This document shows, one piece after another, positions 50,306 through 59,498 of a stretch of 64,000 bases of DNA (position 1 is the stretch's first letter; each line of letters starts with the position of its first letter). Source of the stretch: an uncultured Acidobacteriota bacterium (GTDB lineage Bacteria; Acidobacteriota; Vicinamibacteria; Marinacidobacterales; SMYC01); contig CAMYKY010000004.1 of the NCBI GenBank assembly GCA_947259165.1, forward strand, positions 1 through 64,000, given 5' to 3'. The notes under the pieces are model-generated. The model did not search any database and had not been told where the DNA came from. It saw only the letters and a list, made by a program, of their open reading frames with translations. Position numbers and translations under genes: made by a program.

Positions 50306-51487
50306 CTAGTCCAACAAATCCGCCACCGACTCCGCGATCGCCAGCGCGCTCGTCGCCGCCGGCGACGGCGCGCTCAAAACATGGACGACGTCACCGTGCC
50401 TCTCGATAAGAAAATCGTCAACCAAAGTACCGTCGCGCCGAAGCGCCATCGCGCGAACGCCGGCCTCCGCCGGCTCCAGGTCCGCTTCCGTCACTTCCGG
50501 AACCAACCGTTGCAAGCCACGTACGAAAGCTCGCTTCGAGAACGAGCGCCGGTACTCGTCCACCGCCATCGCCCAGTGCTTCGCTCCCATTCGCCAAAAC
50601 CCCGAGAAGCGAAGCATCTCGGAGACATCCCGCCAGTCGACGTCGGACCGGCGATACCCTTCCCGCGCAAACGCAAGTACTGCATTCGGTCCAGCTTCGA
50701 TCTCGCCGTTCATGCGTCGAGTAAAGTGAACGCCAAGAAACGGAAAGCGCGGATCCGGCACCGGGTAGATCATGTGCCGCACGAGCCTTCGACTCTCCGG
50801 CTTCAATCGATAGTACTCGCCTCGGAAACCGAGCACCAGAACCGATGGGTGCACACCCGACATCTTGGCGACACGATCCGCCTGCAGCCCAGCGCAGCAA
50901 ATAACTCGCTTGGCGTGGAAATCGCCCATGCTCGTCGTGAGCGTTGACCCTTCGAGCGATCGGACATCCGCCCCAGTCTCGATGCGTCCCCCCGCGCGCT
51001 GAAAAACCTCCGCGAGCTTCTCAGCAACGGCACGAAACGAGACGATGCCCGTGTCGGATGAGACGAGAGCTTCCACGCCGTCGGCGTGAGGCTCGATGTC
51101 TTTGAGCTCGTCCCGCGAGACGAGGCGCAGCCCACCCACACCGTTGTCACGACCTCTTGCCAACAAACCCTGCAAGCGCGGACGCTCCTCCTCCGACGTT
51201 GCAACGACGACTTTCCCGCACAGCTCGAAATCCACTTCGTTCTCTCGACAAAACTCGATGAGCTTCGCCACACCTCGCCGGCAATTGCGCGCCCTGAGCG
51301 AGCCAGGCCGATAGTAGAGGCCCGAATGGATGACGCCGCTGTTGTGCCCGGTCTGATGCGCGGCTAGCGCGAGCTCCTTCTCTAGCACTAGCACCGTCTG
51401 CCGCGGATTCCGGCACAGGATCTCTCGCGCCGTCGCGAGCCCAACGATACCTCCGCCTACAATCGCAACGTCCACCATGACGATCAC
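50306..51487 (-). CDS. lhgO: L-2-hydroxyglutarate dehydrogenase/oxidase
   Basis: This 393-residue FAD enzyme of the DAO family oxidises L-2-hydroxyglutarate to 2-oxoglutarate at the membrane. The FAD Rossmann motif DVAIVGGGIVGLATARE is N-terminal, and HQTGHNSGVIHSGLYYRPGS and GPNAVLAFAREGY match LhgO. It ends with a C-terminal LSAPSPAATSALAIAESVADLL. Length equals the family. It diverges from the DUF3810 gene. Confidence 0.92.
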   Translation of the reverse strand: MIVMVDVAIVGGGIVGLATAREILCRNPRQTVLVLEKELALAAHQTGHNSGVIHSGLYYRPGSLRARNCRRGVAKLIEFCRENEVDFELCGKVVVATSEEERPRLQGLLARGRDNGVGGLRLVSRDELKDIEPHADGVEALVSSDTGIVSFRAVAEKLAEVFQRAGGRIETGADVRSLEGSTLTTSMGDFHAKRVICCAGLQADRVAKMSGVHPSVLVLGFRGEYYRLKPESRRLVRHMIYPVPDPRFPFLGVHFTRRMNGEIEAGPNAVLAFAREGYRRSDVDWRDVSEMLRFSGFWRMGAKHWAMAVDEYRRSFSKRAFVRGLQRLVPEVTEADLEPAEAGVRAMALRRDGTLVDDFLIERHGDVVHVLSAPSPAATSALAIAESVADLLD

Positions 51488-51547
51488 TTATGGATCGTAG
51501 CGCATCACGAGATCAATTCAATTACACTGGGAGCAACGGCTCGATCC

Positions 51548-52642
51548 ATGACGCCACTCATCTCCACGGGAAGAACGTTGAGAAGACTGATTCTCGCACT
51601 GTTGCCGGTCACGGTCGCAACGTTCGCGATCGCGCTCCACTTCCCCAACGTGACCGAATCGCTCTACTCACAGTCGATCTACCCGTGGGTCGCGCGGGGG
51701 TTCGCTCTCGTCAATCGTGCCCGGTTCTCGCTCGCGGAGACGATTGCGCTCGTCGGTCTCGTCGCCGGCCTCGCGGGGTTGGTTCGGATTGTCCGTCAGC
51801 GCGATCGGCGCTTTACTCGAACGTTGCTCTGGGTCGCCGGCATCGCCGCGGTCGCCGTCACCGTCTTCTTCGTGCTTTGGGGTTTCAACTACGCGCGGCC
51901 ATCGTTGGCGACGCGCTCTGCGCTATCGGCGGATGGCGTGAAGGCGGAAGCCGTTCTTGCCGCTGGAATCGAGGCCGCGGAGCTCGCTTCATCGCTATTC
52001 GACACGCTCGAGACGCAAACGATGCCGAGTGTCCTGCCGTTCGGATTCGACGCATTGAATCACGAGCTCGACGAGGCGTTCGGGCGACTGAAGCTTCCCG
52101 GCGACCCTATCGACTTCGAACCGACACCGGCCAAGCCGCTGTCGAGCTCGTGGATGCTGTCGTATCTCGGCATCAGCGGCATCTTCATCCCCTTCACGGG
52201 CGAGCCGTCCGTCAACGTTCTCCAACCCGATGCCGCGCTTCCGATCGTCGTCGCCCACGAAAAAGCTCACCAACGAGGTGTCACCCACGAAGGCGAGGCG
52301 AACTTCGCCGCGTTCCTCGCGTGCGCGAACGAGTCGAGCCCGCCGTATTTCCGCTACGCCGCCTACCTGTTCGCGACGCGATACCTGCTCGGAGAGGCGT
52401 CGAGGTACCTGCCGCGAAACAGCATCGAGAGCGCGTGGTCGCACCTCGATGAAGGACCGACCGCCGACGTCAGAGCAATCCACGAGTTTTGGCGCCGTTT
52501 CGAAGGCCCCGCAAGCCGAGTCGCTAGCCGCGCCAACGACCAATACCTACGCACGATGCAAGTCCCCGGCGGGATCCAAAGCTACGGCACCGTCGTGCAA
52601 CTATTGATGGCGTTGGACGAGAAGGGCGAGCTGTTTCCGTAG
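51548..52642 (+). CDS. DUF3810 membrane protein with HExxH motif
   Basis: This 364-residue protein has three N-terminal membrane helices (about residues 14-30, 55-70 and 95-117) and an extracytoplasmic domain with VVAHEKAHQRG (His237-Glu238 and His241), followed by the possible ligand Glu248 or Glu250. Glu spacing is close, as in some short gluzincin-like proteins. DUF3810 members are predicted metallopeptidases of unknown substrate. It is divergent from lhgO. Confidence 0.78.
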   Translation: MTPLISTGRTLRRLILALLPVTVATFAIALHFPNVTESLYSQSIYPWVARGFALVNRARFSLAETIALVGLVAGLAGLVRIVRQRDRRFTRTLLWVAGIAAVAVTVFFVLWGFNYARPSLATRSALSADGVKAEAVLAAGIEAAELASSLFDTLETQTMPSVLPFGFDALNHELDEAFGRLKLPGDPIDFEPTPAKPLSSSWMLSYLGISGIFIPFTGEPSVNVLQPDAALPIVVAHEKAHQRGVTHEGEANFAAFLACANESSPPYFRYAAYLFATRYLLGEASRYLPRNSIESAWSHLDEGPTADVRAIHEFWRRFEGPASRVASRANDQYLRTMQVPGGIQSYGTVVQLLMALDEKGELFP

Positions 52643-52656
52643 CGGCTCTCCTCTTG

Positions 52657-52820
52657 CCGGCATACGGTATTCGGCATACGGCATACGGTCGCCGCTTACG
52701 TGCCAGGGTTTGAGGCGCAGCTCGAGAACAGGTCTCGTGACCAAGTTGACGTTAGCCATGGGGCGTCAGCTAGTCGTGGTTAGACAGCAACCAAGCGGCA
52801 ACCCGTATGCCGTATGCCGT
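52657..52820. repeat. ~165-bp element with inverted CGGCATA ends, copy 1
   Basis: Tandem CGGCATA-type units at the left (52658-52690) are inverted at the right (52803-52820). Its reverse complement is related to 56317-56476: both have CGGCATACGGTCGCCGCTTA next to the repeated end. It fills the gap between the DUF3810 and pepA stops. Confidence 0.75.
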
Positions 52821-52829
52821 TAACCGCTC

Positions 52830-54293
52830 TTACATCGACTCAGCAAGCGCCACAAATGTTTTCACGCCGAAGCCGGTGGCGCCCTCCGGAAAGTACTTCC
52901 ACTTCTTTTCCAGGATGAAAGGGCCGGCAATATCGAGGTGGGCCCACTTCGCACCCTCAGGGACGAACTCCTGGAGGAACAATCCGGCGGTGATCGCGCC
53001 GGCGAGCTTGCCGCCGATGTTGTTGAGATCGGCGTAGGGATTCTTGAGCATCTCGCGGTATTCCTCGATCAACGGGAGCTCCCAGTAGGCTTCGCCTTGG
53101 CTCGCACCAGAATCGATCACCGATCGGATGAGCGCGGGGTCGTTTCCCATGATGCCCGCGACCGAAGTCCCCAACGTTCGAACGATCGCGCCCGTCAAGG
53201 TCGCCGCGTCGACGATGTGCGTCGCCTTTTCTTCACCGGCTCGCGCCAGCGCATCGGTGAGAACGAGGCGCCCTTCGGCGTCGGTGTTGTCGACCATGAT
53301 GGACTTGCCGTTTTTCGCGACGATAATATCGCCGGGTCTCTGCGCGTCCGGTCCCGGAAAGTTCTCGGCCGCCGCCACGATCCCAGTGACGGCGGTCTTC
53401 GGCTCGAGCTTCGCGATCGCTGCCATGGCAGCGATCACCGCGGCACCGCCTGCCATGTCCCCCTTCATCGACCACATCCCCTCGGAAGGTTTAATGGAGA
53501 TGCCGCCGGTGTCGAAGGTGATGCCCTTGCCGACGAGGGCAAGGTGACGCTTTGATTTCTTCGCAGGCCGATAGCGTAAGACGATCAGGCACGGCGGGTA
53601 GATACTTCCCTTCCCGACCGCGACGAGCCCGCTGTAGCCCTGGCGGGCGAGCGCTGCCGCACCCGAGACAATCGTTAGCCCGAGCTTTCCCGAGCTAGCG
53701 ATTTTCTTCGCGACCGCCGCGAGCGTCTTGGGATAGATCTTGTCGCCGGGCTCGTTCACGAGATCGCGAGCACGATTCACCTCCTCACTCACGATACGGG
53801 AGCGCATGAGCTCACCCTCGGCTTTCCGACGAGAGGAAGACGGACACACCAGACTGACCGAAACGCTTCTTTTGGTCTTGTCCTTCAGGTACTTGTCGAA
53901 ACGGTAGTCGCCGAGCACATAGCCTTCGGTGACCGCACCGACGTAGTCGACCCCGAGACGCCCGTTGAGGAGAAACGCTAGCCGTGAAAAACCGAAGTCC
54001 GCAGCGTGGCCGAGAGAACGTGCCGCGAAAATCTTCACGCTTTCTCGCAGCTCGTACACCTTTTCGAGAGACGATGAGAACACGAGCAGCGCTTTAACCG
54101 GCACGCCATCTCCAAAATGCAGGAGCAGCTCACGTTGATACTTCCCCCGCTTGAACGCCTTGGCGGCACCGGCGAGCGCCTTTCCGAGAACGGAATCGTC
54201 GATATCCAGGAGCTCGCCATCGGGATCGATGACGGCTACCGCCAGGTCAGCTTTTAGCTTCGCGAGAGGTTGGGGCGACAGTGAGATCTTCAT
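52830..54293 (-). CDS. pepA: Leucyl aminopeptidase (M17)
   Basis: This 487-residue two-zinc aminopeptidase has the N-terminal macro-like domain (about 1-160) and the C-terminal catalytic domain. LVGKGITFDTGGISIKPS (Lys and Asp ligands), MKGDMAGGAAV and the signature NTDAEGRLVLTD are present, with Arg in the latter as in the active site. Length is typical. It lies 4 bp after acs on the same strand. Confidence 0.95.
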   Translation of the reverse strand: MKISLSPQPLAKLKADLAVAVIDPDGELLDIDDSVLGKALAGAAKAFKRGKYQRELLLHFGDGVPVKALLVFSSSLEKVYELRESVKIFAARSLGHAADFGFSRLAFLLNGRLGVDYVGAVTEGYVLGDYRFDKYLKDKTKRSVSVSLVCPSSSRRKAEGELMRSRIVSEEVNRARDLVNEPGDKIYPKTLAAVAKKIASSGKLGLTIVSGAAALARQGYSGLVAVGKGSIYPPCLIVLRYRPAKKSKRHLALVGKGITFDTGGISIKPSEGMWSMKGDMAGGAAVIAAMAAIAKLEPKTAVTGIVAAAENFPGPDAQRPGDIIVAKNGKSIMVDNTDAEGRLVLTDALARAGEEKATHIVDAATLTGAIVRTLGTSVAGIMGNDPALIRSVIDSGASQGEAYWELPLIEEYREMLKNPYADLNNIGGKLAGAITAGLFLQEFVPEGAKWAHLDIAGPFILEKKWKYFPEGATGFGVKTFVALAESM

Positions 54294-54297
54294 GGGT

Positions 54298-56250
54298 CTA
54301 TTCGGCCTCGTCGGCGTACTTCTCCTTCAGGCTGTCGATAACGCCCGGATCCGCGAGGGTCGTGGTATCGCCGAGCGTTTTTCCCTCCGCGATATCCCGA
54401 AGCAGGCGTCGCATAATCTTGCCCGATCGAGTCTTGGGCAAATCCGCGGTGAGAATGATGTCGTCGGGTCGTGCAATCGCCCCGATACGCTTCACGACAT
54501 GTTGTTTCAAGTCATCGATGAGGGACGGTTTTGCTTCCGCGCCTTCTTTCAGAGTGACGAAGGCGGCGATGGCCTGTCCTTTGATGTCATGCCCACGGCC
54601 AACCACCGCCGCTTCGGCAACACCCGGGTATTCAACCAGCGCGCTTTCGACTTCCATAGTCCCAATCCGGTGACCGGAGACGTTCAAAACGTCATCGACG
54701 CGGCCCAGGATCCAGAAATAGCCATCCGGATCACGCTTGGCACCATCGCCAGGGAAGTAGACGTCGTTCGACCACTTGCTCCAATAGGTGCTCACGTAGC
54801 GTTCCGGGTCGCCGTAGATACCGCGCAGCATCGACGGCCACGGACGTTTGATAGCGAGAAACCCGCCGCCCACTTCCACGCTGTCGCCGGCCCCGGTCAG
54901 GATGTCCATTTGGATACCCGGAAACGCCTTGGTCGCCGAGCCGGGTTTGAGCGTCGTCACGCCGGGCAGAGGCGTGCACATGATGGCGCCCGTCTCCGTT
55001 TGCCACCAGGTGTCCACGACCGGACAGCGCTTGCCTCCGATGAACTCGTGGTACCACATCCAAGCTTCGGGATTGATTGGCTCACCCACGGTACCCAGTA
55101 GCCTCAGCGACGACAGGTCGTGCTTGCCAGGCCACTGCGTTCCCCACTTCATGAACGCGCGGATGGCGGTGGGTGCCGTGTAGAAGCAAGTGACGCCGTA
55201 GTTGGCGATGATCGCCCAGAATCGATCCTTCTCCGGCCAGTCCGGTGAACCTTCGTACATCACTTCGGTAACGCCGAGCGCGAGGGGGCCGTAGACAATG
55301 TAGCTGTGGCCAGTCACCCACCCAATATCGGCAGCGGCCCACCACACGTCATCATCCTTCAGATCGAAAACGTACTTCGTCGTTGCCGCAACCTGGGTCA
55401 GATAACCGCCAGTGGTATGAACAATCCCCTTCGGCTTGCCGGTGGTGCCGGACGTGTAAAGGATGTAGAGCATGTCCTCGGCGTCCATCGGCTCGGGCTC
55501 GCAATAAGCATCGACATCCTCGACGAGATCATGCCACCAGTGGTCGCGGCCTTCCTCGAAGTGAATCTTGAAGTCGTCGCGTTTGACCACCACGACGTTC
55601 TCGATGCTAGGCGCACCCTCGGCCGCGTCGTCGACGACCTTCTTCAGTGGGACGACATTCCCCCGTCGATAGCCACCATTGGCGGTGATGACGAGCTTGG
55701 CTTCGGCATCGATGATGCGGTCTCGGAGCGAATCCGCACTGAATCCACCGAAAACGACACTGTGCACTGCTCCAATACGAGTGCAGGCCAGCATCGAAAT
55801 GGGAAGCTCGGGGATCATCGGAAGGTAGATCGCCACGCGATCGCCCTTCTTCACGCCCAGTTTCTTCAGAGCGTTCGCGAACCGGTTGACTTCCCGGTAG
55901 AGGTCCCAGTAGGTCAGCGTGCGCTTGTCGCCGGGCTCACCCTCCCAAATGAGAGCCGCCTTGTTGCGCCGCGCGGTATGGATGTGTCGATCGAGGCAGT
56001 TGACGCTAACGTTCAGCTTGCCCCCGACGAACCACTTGGCATGGGGAGGATTCCAGGAAAGGACTTCGCTCCACGGCTCGATCCAATCGAGCTCTCCGGC
56101 CATTCGCGCCCAGAAGGCTTCGTAGTCCTTGTCTGCCTCTTCGTAGATCGACTCGTCTTTTGCATGGGCTTTCTGGCGAAAGTCGTCCGGTGGCGCGAAC
56201 TCCCGCCCTTCCTCTAATAACGCATCGATTTCCGCATTGTCGTCGCTCAT
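54298..56250 (-). CDS. acs: Acetyl-CoA synthetase
   Basis: This 650-residue AMP-forming ligase makes acetyl-CoA from acetate, ATP and CoA. AAAGGAGG lies 7 bases before ATG 56250. The P-loop [32 protein letters not shown] and [20 protein letters not shown] match Acs, and the acetylatable catalytic Lys611 is in TRSGKIMRR. Length is typical. The pair with pepA (4-bp gap) suggests acetate and peptide use. Confidence 0.96.
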   Translation of the reverse strand: MSDDNAEIDALLEEGREFAPPDDFRQKAHAKDESIYEEADKDYEAFWARMAGELDWIEPWSEVLSWNPPHAKWFVGGKLNVSVNCLDRHIHTARRNKAALIWEGEPGDKRTLTYWDLYREVNRFANALKKLGVKKGDRVAIYLPMIPELPISMLACTRIGAVHSVVFGGFSADSLRDRIIDAEAKLVITANGGYRRGNVVPLKKVVDDAAEGAPSIENVVVVKRDDFKIHFEEGRDHWWHDLVEDVDAYCEPEPMDAEDMLYILYTSGTTGKPKGIVHTTGGYLTQVAATTKYVFDLKDDDVWWAAADIGWVTGHSYIVYGPLALGVTEVMYEGSPDWPEKDRFWAIIANYGVTCFYTAPTAIRAFMKWGTQWPGKHDLSSLRLLGTVGEPINPEAWMWYHEFIGGKRCPVVDTWWQTETGAIMCTPLPGVTTLKPGSATKAFPGIQMDILTGAGDSVEVGGGFLAIKRPWPSMLRGIYGDPERYVSTYWSKWSNDVYFPGDGAKRDPDGYFWILGRVDDVLNVSGHRIGTMEVESALVEYPGVAEAAVVGRGHDIKGQAIAAFVTLKEGAEAKPSLIDDLKQHVVKRIGAIARPDDIILTADLPKTRSGKIMRRLLRDIAEGKTLGDTTTLADPGVIDSLKEKYADEAE

Positions 56251-56316
56251 CGTAATCCTCCTTTAACAGCCAGAGCAGAGATTCTATGACAAACGGTCAG
56301 GATCCGCGTAACACGT

Positions 56317-56476
56317 TCGGCATACGGTATACGGCATACGGGTGCTGCTCTGGCGCCGGCATGCACAGTTAGCCGAACCCCGACGGTTGGCGGTAAGTCT
56401 GCTTCGAGTCTCGTTCTCGAACAAAACCGGCAACCGGCACCGTAAGCGGCGACCGTATGCCGTATGCCGTATGCCG
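56317..56476. repeat. ~160-bp element with inverted CGGCATA ends, copy 2
   Basis: The left end has CGGCATACGGTATACGGCAT (56318-56337); the right end has ATGCCGT units (56456-56476). It is inverted relative to 52657-52820, and the middle sequences diverge. It lies at the 3' side of trkH and accounts for the 229-bp gap before acs. Confidence 0.75.
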
Positions 56477-56479
56477 CTT

Positions 56480-57982
56480 TCACGCAAGGCGGCGGAAAAA
56501 CAAGATCACCATCACCGTGTAGAGCTCGAGGCGACCCACAATCATCAACAACGCAAGGACCACCTTCGCCGCCCCGGGCACTCCCGCGTAGTTCATGGTC
56601 GGGCCGACCCCCGCGAAGCCGGGACCGATGTTGCCGAGGCACGCCGCCGAGGCCGAAAACGCCGTGACTGGATCGACGCCAAAGATGGTGAGCACGAGTC
56701 CGCCGAGCACGAACAGTAGCAAGAACAACACGAAGAACGTCGTTACCGACGATACGACATCATCGGGAATCCCTCGACCTCCCAGCCTCACCGGCAACAC
56801 CGCATGCGGTTGGAGCATTCGCTTCAAGTCGACTCCGATCTTCTTGAACACGATATACAAGCGAACGATCTTCACCGAGCCACCCGTCGAGCCGGCGCAC
56901 CCGCCAGTGAACATGAGCATGAAGAGGAGCACTCGCGACACCTGCGGCCAGGCGTCGTAGTCGGCGGTCGCGAATCCCGTCGTGGTCACGATGCTCACCA
57001 CCTGGAACGCGGAAAGCCTCAGCGCCTCGAATAACGAGCTCGTCGTGCGATCCAACATCAGATCCAGGAACACGACCGAGGTGCCGATGCATAGGATCCC
57101 CAGGTAGAGACGCAGCTCCGAATCGCTCTTCAAGTTAGAAAACTTCCCGCGGAGCCACTGATAGTGGAGAGCGAAGCTCATCCCCGCGAGGACCATAAAC
57201 AGCGTGACGGTCCATTCGACCGGTGCGCTGTCGAACGCGCTGATGCTTGCATTCCTCGTCGAGAAACCGCCGGTCGCCATCGAAGCGAAAGCGTGCGCGA
57301 CCGCGTCGAGCGGGCCTAACCCGAGCGCGAGCAAGATCCCGATCTCGGCGAGGGTCAACACGAGGTAGATGCCCCACAGCGCCTTCGCGGTTTGCGCAAT
57401 GCGCGGGGTGAGCTTCTCCTGGATGGGTCCGGGCGCCTCGGCCCCGAGAAGCTCCATGCCGCCCACCGCGAGTTTCGGGAGGACGGCGATACCGAGAACG
57501 ATGATGCCCATTCCCCCGATCCACTGTGTCAGCGCCCGCCACAACAAGATCGAGCTCGGCAGAGTCTCGACATCGGTGAAGATCGAGGCACCCGTCGTCG
57601 TGAAACCGGAGGCCGATTCGAAGAGCGCGTTCACCGTGAATGCGACGCCGTTCTCCAACATGTACGGCAGGGCGCCAACGCTCGTCGCAACGAGCCACGC
57701 CGAGCTAACGAGCAGAAACGCTTCGCGTCGGCCGAAGTCGAAATCATCACCTTGATGGAAATACCTCTCGAGAAACAGGCCGAGCGCACCCGCGATCCCC
57801 GCAGCAACATAGAAGGACCACCGCGCATCTTCCTGGAGATACTGCCCGACGAGCGCGGGAATCAGAAGCGAAAGCGCCAGCGACAGCAGCAAACGACCGA
57901 GAAGAAACAAGACGCTGCCGATGTTGACGTTGATGCGAAACCGGCCTGAGAGGGACTTCGCATCGACTTTTCCCGCCATCAC
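56480..57982 (-). CDS. trkH: TrkH potassium uptake subunit
   Basis: This 500-residue membrane protein forms the potassium channel of the Trk system. Four pore-loop repeats are visible: SASGFTTTGASIF, FASMATGGFSTRNAS, SIVTTTGFATADY and SAACLGNIGPGFAG. GTG 57982 or ATG 57979 starts it; the latter overlaps the trkA stop (TGATG). It works with the TrkA protein of the next upstream gene. Confidence 0.95.
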   Translation of the reverse strand: MMAGKVDAKSLSGRFRINVNIGSVLFLLGRLLLSLALSLLIPALVGQYLQEDARWSFYVAAGIAGALGLFLERYFHQGDDFDFGRREAFLLVSSAWLVATSVGALPYMLENGVAFTVNALFESASGFTTTGASIFTDVETLPSSILLWRALTQWIGGMGIIVLGIAVLPKLAVGGMELLGAEAPGPIQEKLTPRIAQTAKALWGIYLVLTLAEIGILLALGLGPLDAVAHAFASMATGGFSTRNASISAFDSAPVEWTVTLFMVLAGMSFALHYQWLRGKFSNLKSDSELRLYLGILCIGTSVVFLDLMLDRTTSSLFEALRLSAFQVVSIVTTTGFATADYDAWPQVSRVLLFMLMFTGGCAGSTGGSVKIVRLYIVFKKIGVDLKRMLQPHAVLPVRLGGRGIPDDVVSSVTTFFVLFLLLFVLGGLVLTIFGVDPVTAFSASAACLGNIGPGFAGVGPTMNYAGVPGAAKVVLALLMIVGRLELYTVMVILFFRRLA

Positions 57983-59310
57983 CGTGCGCGGAACAACTTC
58001 TCGAGCGCGGGAAGTGCTTCCGTCAAGCTGAACACGAGCGCGCGATCCCCGACTTGGAACATGAAGTCACCATCGGGAACGTAGCGCTCTTCGCCGCGAA
58101 TGACGGCCCCCACGATGCTGTCTTTGGGGAGCTTTGTTTTTCTCAACGGCGCTTTCAGGACGCGGGAGCTATCGGGCACCTGAAACTCCACAACCTCGGC
58201 CTCACCGCTCGCCACCAGGTCGAGACTCAGAATCTCGCGACGGTGAACCATACGGAGGATCGTACCGGCGGTAATGAGACGAGGTGAGAGCCCGATATCA
58301 ACGCGGGCTGCGCGCAGCACGTTCCAAAACTCCGGACGTTGATACAAGCTGACGACGATACGGGCCCCGGCCTCGTGCGCCAGGTACGAGCTGATCACGT
58401 TACTTTCATCATCCTGCGTCGCGGCGACGAAGTAGTCGGCGTCGGCAGCGCCCGCTTCCTTCAAGATCCCGGTATCGGTTGCATCGCCGTGTAGGACGAG
58501 CGCCTCGGGCACCTCGGTCGCCAGCGCCAGAGCTTTTTTTGCTTGCCGCTGGATCACGGTCACCTGAACGTTGTCTTCGACGAGCCGTTTCGCGAGCCAA
58601 CTGCCGACGTGACCCGCACCTGCAATCACGACCTTGTGCACCGGTGGCGCTTCGACCCCCAAAGCCCGGAGAAACTCGCGCGCGGTTTCGGTACGACCCA
58701 CCGCGTACACGCGTCGCCCAGGCTTGAGCTCGGTGTCACCGCGCGGAATCGTCAGCTTCCCGCCGCGCTCCACGCCGACGAGAATCCAACCGTCGGGGCC
58801 AGATAGCTCTCTGAGCGGACGGCCGTAAATATCGGCGTCGCGAGAAGGACGCGTCCGCAGCAGAATCAATTTTCCGTCTTCAAAAAAATGCGCCTTGCTA
58901 ACGCCGGGCACTCGGGTCAAGCCAAGGATCTCTTCGGCGACGAGCCTCTCTGGATGAAGTGGGATGATGTTGGGATCCGCCTGCAGTAGCGGATTCTCGC
59001 CGTATTGAGGGTTTCCGAGGCGGGCGACGCATTTTTTCGCGCCGAGACCTCTCGCCGTCAGGACCGCCAGCAGATTGACGGCATCCCCGTCGGACACGCT
59101 GAAGAACAAGTCGGCGTTGTCGACACCGTGCTCCTTCAATAGCTGTGGCTGACACCCGTCGCCGTGAATGCCCAGGACATCGAGCTCCGCCTGAACCTTC
59201 TTCGCGCGAGCTGCATCCGCCTCGATGACCACGAGGTCATGCCCTTCGCGAGAGAGAGAGCTCGCGATGTGAAAGCCCACTTCGCCCGCGCCGACGATGA
59301 AAATGCGCAT
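57979..59310 (-). CDS. trkA: TrkA potassium uptake regulator
   Basis: This 443-residue cytoplasmic NAD(H)-binding gating ring has two RCK_N domains (MRIFIVGAGEVGFHIASSL and KVVIAGAGHVGSWLAKRL), each followed by a TrkA-C domain. ATG 59310 is the natural start; the upstream extension is non-coding. The ligand residues follow the GxGxxG fingers. It overlaps trkH at its 3' end and diverges from the Ser/Thr kinase. Confidence 0.95.
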   Translation of the reverse strand: MRIFIVGAGEVGFHIASSLSREGHDLVVIEADAARAKKVQAELDVLGIHGDGCQPQLLKEHGVDNADLFFSVSDGDAVNLLAVLTARGLGAKKCVARLGNPQYGENPLLQADPNIIPLHPERLVAEEILGLTRVPGVSKAHFFEDGKLILLRTRPSRDADIYGRPLRELSGPDGWILVGVERGGKLTIPRGDTELKPGRRVYAVGRTETAREFLRALGVEAPPVHKVVIAGAGHVGSWLAKRLVEDNVQVTVIQRQAKKALALATEVPEALVLHGDATDTGILKEAGAADADYFVAATQDDESNVISSYLAHEAGARIVVSLYQRPEFWNVLRAARVDIGLSPRLITAGTILRMVHRREILSLDLVASGEAEVVEFQVPDSSRVLKAPLRKTKLPKDSIVGAVIRGEERYVPDGDFMFQVGDRALVFSLTEALPALEKLFRAR

Positions 59311-59498
59311 GAGAGTCCGAAGTTCTAGCTCAACGTCGAAGAGTAAGCAAGGGTTCCATATAGGAAACATCATTGTATTCACTAAAGGAAACACGCGCAG
59401 AGCCGCGTTGGGACCCCACTGGCAATCCCCGACGCTAGGTGAGACGATAGAGATACACACGAAACCCAAATTTCAGGATCTTCCTCGCGGCAATCTCT

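Noticed and set aside
59311..59498. Potassium or c-di-AMP riboswitch before trkA
   Set aside because: No ydaO or other known conserved core can be made out in this 188-bp divergent gap.
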